DNA from: Planctomycetota bacterium
GTDB lineage: Bacteria; Planctomycetota; UBA11346
Length of the DNA: 64,000 nucleotides
Direction: 5' to 3'
Assembly: GCA_014193115.1 (NCBI GenBank)
Contig: BJHQ01000004.1
Span: 62,001 to 126,000, forward strand
Part shown: piece after piece, positions 27,069 to 36,100 of the stretch
Layout: each line of letters opens with the position of its first letter
Numbering within the stretch: the first letter of the stretch is position 1
Made by a program: the position numbers and the translations under genes
The notes under the pieces: model-generated
What the model saw: the letters and a program-made list of their open reading frames with translations, nothing else
What the model was told of the DNA's origin: nothing
Databases searched by the model: none

Positions 27069-27389
27069 TCACTTGAAATCGGATTTTGGCCCAGCTGCGT
27101 TCTTCCCAAACCGTGGTTTCAGGGCTGCTGCCGGATCCTTCTTGAAATCAGTGCAACAACTCTCCGAACACATGGCCATACGATAGTGTTTCGCTTCAGC
27201 TCCTTCACCGATGGTCAAAGGCACGGTCGGTGATTTGTCAGCGTTGATGTCTTTCGAGCACATCGGGCAAGTCGTGTTGATGACCGGGGACGTGGCCGAT
27301 CCGGTGCTGGGCAGCGGTTCAGCCGCGCTGAGCGATATGGTGGTGAACAGCGCTGCAGCGAGCGCCATGCGATTGAGAAGACGGGACAT
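27069..27389 (-). CDS. Small secreted Cys-rich (YHS-like) protein
   Basis: A 106-residue secreted protein. The signal peptide is MSRLLNRMALAAALFTTISLSAAE. The mature domain carries NTTCPMCSKDI and, 30 residues later, YRMAMCSESCCTDFKKDP. The pattern C..C ... C...CC followed by an F.KDP motif resembles YHS/TRASH metal-binding domains, in which such cysteines coordinate a metal ion. A metal-sensing or metal-delivery role in the periplasm is inference. No metal transporter is adjacent. The chosen start begins a clear signal peptide; the frame extends 31 codons upstream without support. Confidence 0.65.
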   Translation of the reverse strand: MSRLLNRMALAAALFTTISLSAAEPLPSTGSATSPVINTTCPMCSKDINADKSPTVPLTIGEGAEAKHYRMAMCSESCCTDFKKDPAAALKPRFGKNAAGPKSDFK

Positions 27390-27696
27390 GGGGTGGGTTC
27401 CTGGTTGATGGCGGAAGTATTGCGCAAAAATGAAACCAGCTTTCGAGCCAGGATCAGACGCGTGTACGGATGTTGAGTTCATTCAGTCAGATTACGTACA
27501 TTTCCACCGGACGGCTGGGTTTAAGCGATGCAGTGATGTTTCACATGGACCCATCGGCCATGTTCGTTTGCAACAAGCGGTGGAAAAACACCTGCATTTT
27601 GCAGGTTTCAGATGGGCCGTCTTTCCTACGGGCGCCCGCGGACGGTCATCCGCGGGTTCTGACGTGCCATTCGGTAGTCCCCACGCAGCCTGTTGT
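27390..27696. other. Intergenic region, no gene seen
   Basis: About 307 bases between the start of the Cys-rich protein gene and the stop of the COG3044 ATPase gene. The section 27420-27620 is poorer in GC than average and may hold the Cys-rich gene's promoter. No hairpin element of the repeat families and no credible frame were found. Confidence 0.5.
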
Positions 27697-29418
27697 TCAC
27701 CCCAGCACCACCCTGGGCAGCCGTTCCAGGACCGCCGCCACCAGCATCCACGGCGGCAAGGTCACCGGTTCACGATGCCACGGGTCGAGGCCGGTGGCGC
27801 CGCGTTCCGCTGCGAATGCCAGCCAGCGTTGGCGCAGTTCGCGTAGGTCGCAGCCGCCGTTGGCCAGTCGGCAGCACAGCGCGGCGGCGATCAGCGCGCC
27901 CCGGGCCAGAGCCGGATCGAGAAGGAATCCGGCCCGGCGCAGGTCAAGGTAGGTTCCGTCGATGCGTGGACGCTCCGGCTCGTCGAGATCCAGATCAAGG
28001 ACGTGGCGCTGACGGAACAGTGCTTCCGGGTCGCCAGACAGGTGGCGACGAGGCGCGGTCAACTCACGGAGCGAAGCCCGCGGCACCACCTTGCGGGCGG
28101 CGGTGGTGGCATCGCTGACCTGGAAATCGCGCACCCGCAGGACCCGATCGCAGTGAGCGAGAATCCCGCTCGCCGAGCCCACCGCAAGCACGCAGGCGCA
28201 ACCCTGGGCGGCCAAGGCGGGGAGCAATTCGACCAGGGTGGTGGTCCCATCCAGGTCGCTGCCGAGCAGCTGGCGCATCCCCGGATCGATGGCCAAAGCG
28301 TTGTTGGCAGCGCTGTCCTCGTCGATCAGCAGCATTCGGCAGCCGGCAGCGGCGGCCTGCAACGCGCCAGCGGCCATGCTGGTGGCGCCGCTGGCACGGC
28401 GGGTGGTGAACCGCATGGGATTGGCGCCCGGCAGGCGGGCGAACACCGCCGAGAGGTCGGTTGAATGGACCAGACGGCCATCCTCGGCCTGGATCACCAC
28501 GCTGTCGCGATGGGTCACCACCAATTCCCGGCCGTCGCCGGGGGGATGATCCTCGGCGCCCGCGGCCAGGGCCTGGAGCAGCGTTGATTTCCCATGATAG
28601 GGCGCCCCGATCAGGGCGGTGACGCCGTGGCGCAGGCCGAGCCCGCTGATCTTTCCCAAACGACCGAGATCGATGGTCATGGCTTGATCGGCAGGGTCGA
28701 ACGGCCGGCAGCGCGGATCCGGGCGATCCGCGCCGCCGAGCACCTGACCATCACGGGCGATCAAGGCGCCGCAGCCGATGAAGGCGCACAGACCGAATTC
28801 ATCCAGGCGTTCACGGAGCGCCCGCTGCACCGCCACCGCCCGGGCGTGGGAGGCGCGGGCCTTGGCCCGGCGCGGATCGGTGGCCTGGGCGAGCATGGTC
28901 TGAAGCACCGCCACCAGGGCGAGAAACCGCTGCCCATCGCAGCCCATGCCGGCATACGGCGGCCGCAAACCGAGGCGCAGCACCAACCGATCGTTCCCCG
29001 CAGGGTCCTGCCACAGGGTTGCCGACGTGGTCGCCCGTACCGCGGCGGTCGGCGCGGCCAAACGCAGGCGGTCCCGCTGCCGTTCCGGCAGATCGCCGAC
29101 GGCGGCCACGGCCTGCCGCCAGCACCAGTCGCACCACGCCACTGGTTCCCGGTTGCGCCAGGGTTCCCTGGGCAACGCGTCGCTGACCAGCGTGACCGAC
29201 AGTTCGTCACCGTCGCCCCGCTCAATCACCGACAGACTTGGCTCAATCCCGAGCAGCCCGCCGGGCAGCCGCCACCAACCATGAGTCTCGCGCCAGGCGA
29301 TCGGTCCCCAGCCATCGATCCGCCGCGCTTCGCGGCGCAGTTCCCGCAACGGTCGTGGCACCATCACCTCGGGGAGCGGGGCGATCGGCAGCGGCAGAAT
29401 CGGATCAGGCATGGCCAA
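27697..29418 (-). CDS. ABC-class ATPase of the COG3044 family
   Basis: A 573-residue cytoplasmic protein of the predicted ABC-class ATPase group COG3044. The N-terminal half (1-260) is the family-specific region with GCDGQRFLALVAVLQ. The nucleotide-binding core has a modified Walker A IGAPYHGKSTLLQAL (about residue 288), the signature-like ASGATSMAAGALQAAAAG, Walker B CRMLLIDEDSAANNALAID, and a switch region GTTTLVELLPALAAQG. These match the family's GGGFHGKSTLL, SGSTSQAA and LLIDED..ATN motifs. The biological role is unknown; nucleic-acid association has been suggested from domain context. A repeat array begins 13 bases upstream of its start codon. Confidence 0.85.
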   Translation of the reverse strand: MAMPDPILPLPIAPLPEVMVPRPLRELRREARRIDGWGPIAWRETHGWWRLPGGLLGIEPSLSVIERGDGDELSVTLVSDALPREPWRNREPVAWCDWCWRQAVAAVGDLPERQRDRLRLAAPTAAVRATTSATLWQDPAGNDRLVLRLGLRPPYAGMGCDGQRFLALVAVLQTMLAQATDPRRAKARASHARAVAVQRALRERLDEFGLCAFIGCGALIARDGQVLGGADRPDPRCRPFDPADQAMTIDLGRLGKISGLGLRHGVTALIGAPYHGKSTLLQALAAGAEDHPPGDGRELVVTHRDSVVIQAEDGRLVHSTDLSAVFARLPGANPMRFTTRRASGATSMAAGALQAAAAGCRMLLIDEDSAANNALAIDPGMRQLLGSDLDGTTTLVELLPALAAQGCACVLAVGSASGILAHCDRVLRVRDFQVSDATTAARKVVPRASLRELTAPRRHLSGDPEALFRQRHVLDLDLDEPERPRIDGTYLDLRRAGFLLDPALARGALIAAALCCRLANGGCDLRELRQRWLAFAAERGATGLDPWHREPVTLPPWMLVAAVLERLPRVVLG

Positions 29419-29430
29419 AGGCTGCCCATT

Positions 29431-29930
29431 CCCCGAGCAGAGCGAGAGGGGAACAGCCGCCCGGGGGGCCTGGAACGGCCGCCGTAGAAGCGGTGGGATC
29501 AGAAAATCGTCGGAGGCGATGCGCCCACTTTTTCATCTGCGCAGCAGAAGAAAAAGAGCGCCGACCAAGGCCGGGGGGCCCGGGGGGCGAAGCCCACCGA
29601 AACAACGAAAGGGGTCCCCCGAGCGAAGCGAGAGGGGAACGGCCGCCTGAGGAGCGGTGGGCGCAGAAAATCGCCGGAGGCGATGCGCCCACTTTTTCAT
29701 CTGCGCAGCAGAAGAAAAAGAGCGCCGACCAAGGCCGGGGGGCGCGGGGGGCGAAGCCCACCGAAACAAAAAGGTCCCCCGAGCGAAGCGAGAGGGGAAC
29801 GGCCGCCTGAGGAGCGGTGGGCGCAGAAAATCGCCGGAGGCGATGCGCCCACTTTTTCATCTGCGCAGCAGAAGAAAAAGAGCGCCGACCAAGGCCGGGG
29901 GGCGCGGGGGGCGAAGCCCACCGAAACAAA
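29431..29930. repeat. Three tandem copies of a 160-bp hairpin-mosaic element
   Basis: Copies begin near 29431 (diverged, about 26 bases longer), 29611 and 29771. The last two differ only in their first two bases over 160. Structure of the 29611 copy: a head with GCGAAGC; a stem GTGGGCGCA/TGCGCCCAC (29657-29665/29684-29692); a hairpin CTTTTTC/GAAAAAG (29692-29698/29714-29720) with inner TCTGC-GCA-GCAGA; and a tail with GGGC-GAA-GCCC. In the first copy the first stem is partly broken. The array ends one base from the 3' end of the tRNA-Leu gene. The open frames it creates are not credible genes. Confidence 0.9.
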
Positions 29931-29931
29931 A

Positions 29932-30014
29932 TGCCCAGGGGGGGACTCGAACCCCCACGGACGTGAGTCCGGCGGTTTTTGAAACCGCTGCGTCTGCCAT
30001 TCCGCCACCCGGGC
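29932..30014 (-). tRNA. tRNA-Leu (anticodon CAA)
   Basis: The minus strand folds as a class II tRNA of 83 bases. The acceptor stem is GCCCGGG/CCTGGGC with one G-U pair and discriminator A. The anticodon stem is GCGGT/ACCGC around the loop TTCAAAA, giving CAA, which reads UUG. The long variable arm is CGGAC-TCAC-GTCCG. The T arm is GGGGG-TTCGAGT-CCCCC. The 3' CCA is not encoded; the next bases downstream read TTTTG. A hairpin-mosaic array starts immediately downstream. Confidence 0.96.
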
Positions 30015-30344
30015 TGGTGACCACCCCGCGGGCGGTGGAGCACCGCGCGGGGGCGGGCATGCTATGGCTTCAAGGCGTGGCGCCAGCTCCGAGCGGCTCT
30101 GGGATGATGATCGTCGGCAGGACACGATCGGACCTTGCTACCACGCGCGCAGAACGCTCATGCGGTGACCTGACGGCAAGCTTTGCCGGGCAGCGGCAGG
30201 TGGATTCCCCGAAATTCCTCAGGAAGGGTTCTACTCGAAATATTCATGTAAAACACCAGTTGATTCGCGCTATGTTCAGCCGCGAAGCATTGACCGTGAT
30301 GGTTTCACGATGCATCACCGGGAGAGGCCGAAGGGAAAACCCCT
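30015..30344. other. Intergenic region upstream of the ATP-grasp gene
   Basis: 330 bases between the 5' end of tRNA-Leu (leftward) and the ATP-grasp gene (rightward), so it should hold two divergent promoters. The segment 30215-30300 is the least GC-rich part (tcgaaatattcatgtaaaac) and is the likeliest promoter zone for the rightward operon. No further RNA gene or protein frame is evident. Confidence 0.45.
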
Positions 30345-31805
30345 ATGTCCACCGCGACCGCCACCCAGACCTCCATGCCGCCTCCACCTGTCGTGGCCCC
30401 CAAGGCCTCCTTCAACGAGATGCGTCAGGGCCAGGTGCTCAATCCCGGCTACCGGCCCCTTGATCATTGGCTGCGCAATGCCTCGGGCGGGGTGCTGGAG
30501 CGCAAGCGACGTGAATCGGAGCAGCTGTTCCGTCGCCGCGGGACGACCTTCGCGGTCTACGGCGACCAGACCGGCGCGGAACGCCTCATCCCGTTCGACA
30601 TCATTCCGCGGGTGCTGACCAAGCCAGAGTGGGAGGTGGTTTCCCGGGGCTGCATCCAGCGGGTACGGGCGCTCAATGCGTTCCTCGAAGACGTCTACAA
30701 CGAGCAGGAAATCCTCAAGGCAGGCGTGATCCCAAGCGCCGAGGTGCTGACCAACGCCTGCTACACACCGCAAGCCGAGGGTATGCGCCTGGCCCATGGC
30801 GTGCACGCGCATATCGCGGGCATCGACGTGGTCCGCACCGCGCCGGACACCTGGTACGTGCTGGAGGACAACCTGCGCACGCCGTCAGGCGTGTCGTACA
30901 TGCTTGAGAACCGGGCAGCGATGCGTCGGCTTTTTCCTGAACTGTTCACGGTCCAGGCGGTGGAGGCCATCGACCACTATCCAGATCTGCTGTTGAAGCA
31001 CATGCGCGAGATCGCCCCGGCAGGCGTGAACGATCCCCAGGTCGTCGTGCTCACCCCGGGCCTCGCCAATTCTGCCTATTTCGAGCACGCCTTCCTGGCG
31101 CAGCGGATGGGCGTGCCGTTGGTCGAGGGCAGCGACTTGGCGGTGATCGATGATGCGGTGGTGCTCAAGGACACCGCCGGCACCCGGCCGGTCCATGTCA
31201 TCTATCGGCGGATCGACGATGACTTCCTCGATCCCGAATCGTTCAACAAAGATTCGGTGCTCGGCGTGCCCGGTCTGCTCCGCGCGGTGCGGGCGGGCAC
31301 CGTGTCGCTGGCCAACGCGGTGGGCAACGGTGTCGCCGATGACAAGGCGACCTATCTGCATGTGCCGGCGATGATCCGGTTCTATCTCGGCGAGGAGCCG
31401 ATCCTGCAAAACGTGCCGACTTGGCGGTGCAGCGACCGCTCCGACCGGGCGTATGTGCTCGACCATCTGGCCGAGATCGTGGTCAAGGAAGTCCACGGCT
31501 CAGGCGGTTATGGCATGCTGATCGGACCGACCAGCAGCATCGCCCAGCGTGAGGAATTCCGTCAGCGGATCCTGACCGACCCAGCCAAGTACATCGCCCA
31601 GCCGACCTTGGCGTTGTCCACGTGCCCGACCTTCACCGCCGCCGGAGTCGCGCCTCGCCATGTCGATCTGCGCCCCTATGTGCTCAGCGGCAAGACCACC
31701 AGCCTGGTCCCAGGCGCCCTCACCCGAGTGGCCCTGAAAGAAGGCTCGCTGGTGGTGAACTCATCCCAAGGCGGCGGCACCAAGGACACCTGGGTGCTGG
31801 CGTGA
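30345..31805 (+). CDS. Circularly permuted type 2 ATP-grasp protein (COG2308)
   Basis: A 486-residue protein of the circularly permuted ATP-grasp group (DUF404/DUF407). Landmarks: RRRGTTFAVYGDQTGAERLIPFDIIPR, LEDNLRTPSGVSYMLENR, VVVLTPGLANSAYFEHAFLA, HVIYRRIDDDFLDP, IVVKEVHGSGGYGMLIGP and the ending SLVVNSSQGGGTKDTWVL. ATP-grasp enzymes form amide bonds by acyl-phosphate intermediates. In the conserved neighbourhood with COG2307 and a transglutaminase/DUF2126 protein it is predicted to make or modify a peptide-like compound; no product has been shown. Here it is separated from the COG2307 gene by 413 bases of repeat sequence. Confidence 0.92.
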   Translation: MSTATATQTSMPPPPVVAPKASFNEMRQGQVLNPGYRPLDHWLRNASGGVLERKRRESEQLFRRRGTTFAVYGDQTGAERLIPFDIIPRVLTKPEWEVVSRGCIQRVRALNAFLEDVYNEQEILKAGVIPSAEVLTNACYTPQAEGMRLAHGVHAHIAGIDVVRTAPDTWYVLEDNLRTPSGVSYMLENRAAMRRLFPELFTVQAVEAIDHYPDLLLKHMREIAPAGVNDPQVVVLTPGLANSAYFEHAFLAQRMGVPLVEGSDLAVIDDAVVLKDTAGTRPVHVIYRRIDDDFLDPESFNKDSVLGVPGLLRAVRAGTVSLANAVGNGVADDKATYLHVPAMIRFYLGEEPILQNVPTWRCSDRSDRAYVLDHLAEIVVKEVHGSGGYGMLIGPTSSIAQREEFRQRILTDPAKYIAQPTLALSTCPTFTAAGVAPRHVDLRPYVLSGKTTSLVPGALTRVALKEGSLVVNSSQGGGTKDTWVLA

Positions 31806-31933
31806 CCAGGACGACAGAGGAACCGCCACGACGCCAGGACCCCACGGGGCGACTTGGTGGTGAACAACGGCGCCTGGGAGCGCATGGAAACGGTGGAAGC
31901 TGGGTGGGCTTGGCCACGCCGTTGGTGATGCAG

Positions 31934-32212
31934 GCCGCACGGAGTGCGGCGCTCCGGGCTGACCGCTTGCGCCTGGGAGCGCCAGCTTCTGGCCCCCACG
32001 CAAACGGGTCCACCGAGCAAAGCGAGTGGAGGAAGTCACGCGTAGTGAGCGCAAAGGGGTCCCCAGAGCGAAGCGAATGGGGAATGGCCGCCGAGGAGCG
32101 GTGGGCGGATAGAATCGCCGCAGGCGATCCGCCCACTTTTTCATTTGCGCAGCAGATGAAAAAGAGTGACGACAAAGGCCGGGGGGTCCGGGGGGCGTAG
32201 CCCCCCGAAACA
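31934..32212. repeat. Composite hairpin-mosaic element inside the ATP-grasp operon
   Basis: A mosaic of both repeat families. 31934-31955 is an exact copy of the 22-base arm used in the 126-bp array at 43485. A head with stem TCCAC/GTGGA (32009-32013/32026-32030) precedes a full 160-bp-type element from about 32056. In that element the head stem is TCCCCA/TGGGGA (32060-32065/32078-32083), the first stem GTGGGCGGAT/ATCCGCCCAC (32101-32110/32127-32136), then CTTTTTCAT/ATGAAAAAG, and a tail GGGGGGC-GTA-GCCCCCC. It ends seven bases before the alpha-E start codon. The rest of 31806-31933 has no gene. Confidence 0.85.
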
Positions 32213-32218
32213 ACCAAC

Positions 32219-33190
32219 ATGCTCCAAAGACTCGCCACAACCTGCTTCTGGCTCGGTCGCCAGGCCGAACGGGCCGCCCATATCGCCAGGGTCTGCGCTG
32301 CGACCCAGGATCTGTCCATCGATCCGGAGCCCGGTCCCGGAGCGTGGGTCGCCGCCTGCGCTGCCACCGGAGCCAGCGCTCCGCCCGAAGAGATTGATGG
32401 TGCGACCTGGCTGATCTGCGGCAGCGGCAATGCCGCGTCCCTGGTCGGCTGTCTGCGTGCTGCCCGTGAGAACGCCAGGGCTGCACGACCACTGGTCGGT
32501 GACGACCTGTGGGAGTGCGCCAATGGCGCGTGGATGCATGCCCAGCCCCTCGACGCCCAGTTGCTGTCCGAGCGTGGCATTGCCGACACCTGTTCATGGG
32601 CCGTCTCGGAAATCCGCCGGCTCCATGGAACCGCCCAGGAATCCCTGCGCGATGAGGCTCAGGCCGTGTACACCGTCGGGGTTGCGATCGAGCACGTCGA
32701 CACCGCGGCGCGGTTGCTCGCGGCTGCCCTGGCTGAGGGATCGATCCCGGCGTTGGCGACACCGGGGACTCCTGGTTTCCGCCGTTGGCGCTGGCTGGCG
32801 GAATCGGCCGGTGCCAGTCATCACCTGCGCCGGCTCGGGGTCCCGCCGGGCGATCTGGCCGCGACCTGCGCGGTGCTGGTGGCCGCGGAACGCAGCCCGC
32901 GCTCGCTGGCTTCGGCAGTGGGCGAACTGCGCTCCGCGCTGACCCATTTGGGTGGCCAGGCGGCGGCAGACCGGACTGCCGAATTGTCGCTGCCGGACGC
33001 TCCGCCTGGAGCCGATCTGCACGCCCAGCTGCTCAGCCTGCTCACCGCCAACAACGCGGTTTCGGCCGGGTTGCAGGCTGATGCCTTCCTGCTCGAAGTC
33101 CCGACCTCAGGTGTCGACCATGCCCCCGCCCGCCAGCAGCAGCGGCAGCTCCGTGGAACCGACCTGCCGGTCGTGAAAGAAACGCCATGA
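32219..33190 (+). CDS. Alpha-E domain protein (COG2307)
   Basis: A 323-residue all-helical protein of the alpha-E (DUF403) family, identified by its opening MLQRLATTCFWLGRQAERAAH and by SLVGCLRAARENARAARPLV and LWECANGAW. The family always travels with circularly permuted ATP-grasp and transglutaminase genes and may be a peptide- or substrate-binding partner; no activity is known. The start codon lies just after a repeat element whose tail (gaaacaaccaac) shows no Shine-Dalgarno site. The stop overlaps the next gene by ATGA (33187-33190). Confidence 0.88.
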   Translation: MLQRLATTCFWLGRQAERAAHIARVCAATQDLSIDPEPGPGAWVAACAATGASAPPEEIDGATWLICGSGNAASLVGCLRAARENARAARPLVGDDLWECANGAWMHAQPLDAQLLSERGIADTCSWAVSEIRRLHGTAQESLRDEAQAVYTVGVAIEHVDTAARLLAAALAEGSIPALATPGTPGFRRWRWLAESAGASHHLRRLGVPPGDLAATCAVLVAAERSPRSLASAVGELRSALTHLGGQAAADRTAELSLPDAPPGADLHAQLLSLLTANNAVSAGLQADAFLLEVPTSGVDHAPARQQQRQLRGTDLPVVKETP

Positions 33191-36100
33191 TCCGGGTGAA
33201 GCTCCGTCACGTCACCGACTATGTGTACGACCGGCCGGTGATGCTCGGGCCGCAGGTGGTCCGCCTGCGTCCGGCGCCCCACTGCCGCACCCCGGTGCCG
33301 GCCTACAGCCTGCGCATCGAGCCGGCCAAGCATTTCTGCAACTGGCAGCAGGATCCTTTCGGCAACTGGCAGGCCCGCCTGATCACTGAGGCTCCGACCC
33401 GGCGGTTCAGCGTCGAGGTCGATCTGGTGGCGGAGCTCACCGCGATCAATCCCTTTGATTTTTTCCTGGAACCGGATTGGGAGCATTTCCCCGCGCTGGA
33501 TCCCAAGGTCCCCAACCGGTACCCGCCCGAACTGGCGCATGATCTGGCGCCGTTCCTGGCCGCGGCCCCGGCCGGGCCGCGGCTGCGCGCCCTGGTCGAT
33601 GCGGTCGCCGCCGACCTGGTCGGTCACGCGCCGCCGCGCACGGTGGATTTCCTGGTCGATCTCAACCGCCGCATCTGGGAGCGGGTGGGCTATGTCATCC
33701 GGCTCGAACCCGGCATCCAGACGCCAGAGGAGACGTTGGAAAAAGGCAGCGGATCCTGCCGCGATTCAGGCTGGCTGCTGGTCCAGGCGCTGCGCCATCT
33801 GGGAATCGCGGCGCGGTTCGCCTCGGGCTACCTGATCCAGCTCACCGCCGACGAGAAACCTCTCGATGGTCCGGCTGGGCCCGACCGCGATTTCACCGAC
33901 CTCCACGCCTGGGCGGAATGCTACCTGCCCGGCGCCGGCTGGATCGGCCTCGATCCGACCAGCAGCCTGTTCTGCAGCGAAGGCCACCTGCCCCTGGCCT
34001 GCACCCCGGATCCCGGCAATGCCGCGCCGATCGTCGGTGGGTTCAGCAGCACCGATGGCGAAGAAGCCACCTGTGAATTCCGGGTGGAGATGAGCGTCGA
34101 GCGGATCCACGAGGAACCGCGCAGCACCGCGCCGCTCAACGAACACCAGTGGCAGGCGGTGCTTTCCGCCGGTGACCAGGTCGACGCCCGGCTCGCGGCT
34201 GACGACGTGCGCTTGACCATGGGCGGCGAGCCGACCTTCGTCGCGGTCGATGGCGGCGACGCGCCAGAATGGAACACCGAGGCCCTCGGCGCCGACAAGC
34301 GTCGGCGGGCTGGCGAACTCACCCGTCGTCTGAAGAGCCGCTTTTCCACCGGCGGCCTGCTCCATGTTGGCCAGGGCAAATGGTATCCCGGAGAACAACT
34401 GCCGAGATGGGCCCTGACCGTGTATTGGCGGCAGGACGGCATTCCGGTGTGGCGGGATTCCAGCCTGCTCGCCGGCGATCCGCCCGGACCTGGCGTGCCC
34501 CTGGGCATCGCAGAGAAATTTGCCGACCGCCTGGCCAAGACACTGGACTGCGATCCGGCCAACCTGGCCTTCGGCTTCGAGGACATCGTCTACCACCTGT
34601 GGCGCGAACGCCGCCTGCCGGTGAACGTCGATATCTTTGATGCTCGGCTCGACGATCCGGTCGAACGCGACCGCCTGGCGCGGATCTTCACCCATGGCCT
34701 GGGCAATCCGGTTGGATTGGTCCTGCCCCTGGCCGGCTGGCGCGGGCGGTTCCACAGCGGCAAGTGGGACCTGCGCAGTGATCGCCTGTTCCTGATCCCC
34801 GGCGATTCACCGATGGGCTATCGCCTGCCGGTGGACAGCCTGCCCTGGCTCGCCCCCGAGGCCCGGGTCGGCGACCAACCCCGGGATCCTTTCGCCCCGC
34901 GGCCGCCCCTCGGCCAGTTCCCCGGCATCAAACGCGATGAGCCGCCGACCCCGCCGAGCGGCCAGGTGCGCACCGCCCTGTGCATCGAGCCGCGCGACGG
35001 CCACCTCAACATCTTCCTGCCGCCGATGCCGGATCTCGAGAGTTTTCTGGCGCTGGTGTCGAGCATCGAAGACGTCGCCGCCGGCCTCGGCCAGCCGGTC
35101 CAGATCGAAGGCTACCGCGCTCCGGTCGATCACCGACTGCGTCATTTCTCGGTCACGCCGGATCCCGGCGTCATCGAGGTCAATGTCCAGCCGGCGGCGA
35201 GCTGGCGCGAACAGGTCGCGATCACCGCCGGAGTCTACGAAGAGGCCCGGGCCTGCCGGCTGGCGTCGGAAAAGTTCATGATCGACGGCCGCCATACCGG
35301 CACCGGCGGCGGCAACCACATCACCATCGGCGGCGTCACTCCTGCCGACAGTCCGTTCCTGCGCCGGCCCGACGTGCTCGCCAGCCTGATCTGCTTCTGG
35401 AACAACCACCCGTCCCTGTCCTACCTGTTTTCCGGCCTGTTCATCGGACCGACCAGCCAGGCCCCGCGCATCGACGAGGCTCGCGACGAGACCGTGCCGG
35501 AGGTCGATCTCGCCCTGCGCAGCCTCGCCCGCCACACCGGTCCCAAGCCGCCGTGGCTGATCGACCGGACCCTGCGCAACCTGCTGGTGGATGTCACCGG
35601 CAATACGCATCGGGCCGAGTTCTCGATCGACAAGCTGTATCCGCCAGAAAGCCAGCGCTATGGCCTGGTGGAACTCCGCGGCTTCGAGATGCCGCCGCAC
35701 CAGCGCCTGTCGAGCGTCCAGCAGCTGCTGGTGCGGGCTCTGGTCAGCCGCTGCTGGCGTACGCCCTATGCGGTCAAGCCGGTGCGCTGGGGCACCGAGA
35801 TCCACGACCGCTGGATGCTGCCCCAGGTGGTGACCGACGATTTCGCCGAGGTCCTCGACGATCTCTCCCGCCACGGCATCCGCCTGGATCCGGCCTGGTT
35901 CGCCGCCCAGCACGAATTCCGTTTCCCCCATGTCGCGACCTTCATCGGCCGCGGCGTCGAGGTCGAGTTGCGCACCGCGCTGGAGCCGTGGCCGGTGCTC
36001 GGTGAGGAGGCCGCTGCCGGCGGCACGGCCCGTTATGTCGATTCGTCGATGGAGCGGATGCAGGTGCTGGTCCAGGGCGCGGTCGATGGCCGCCATGCGC

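Noticed and set aside
29238-30463. Frames reading through the 160-bp array and tRNA-Leu
   Set aside because: They cross a tRNA gene and repeat units, and shift among frames between copies.
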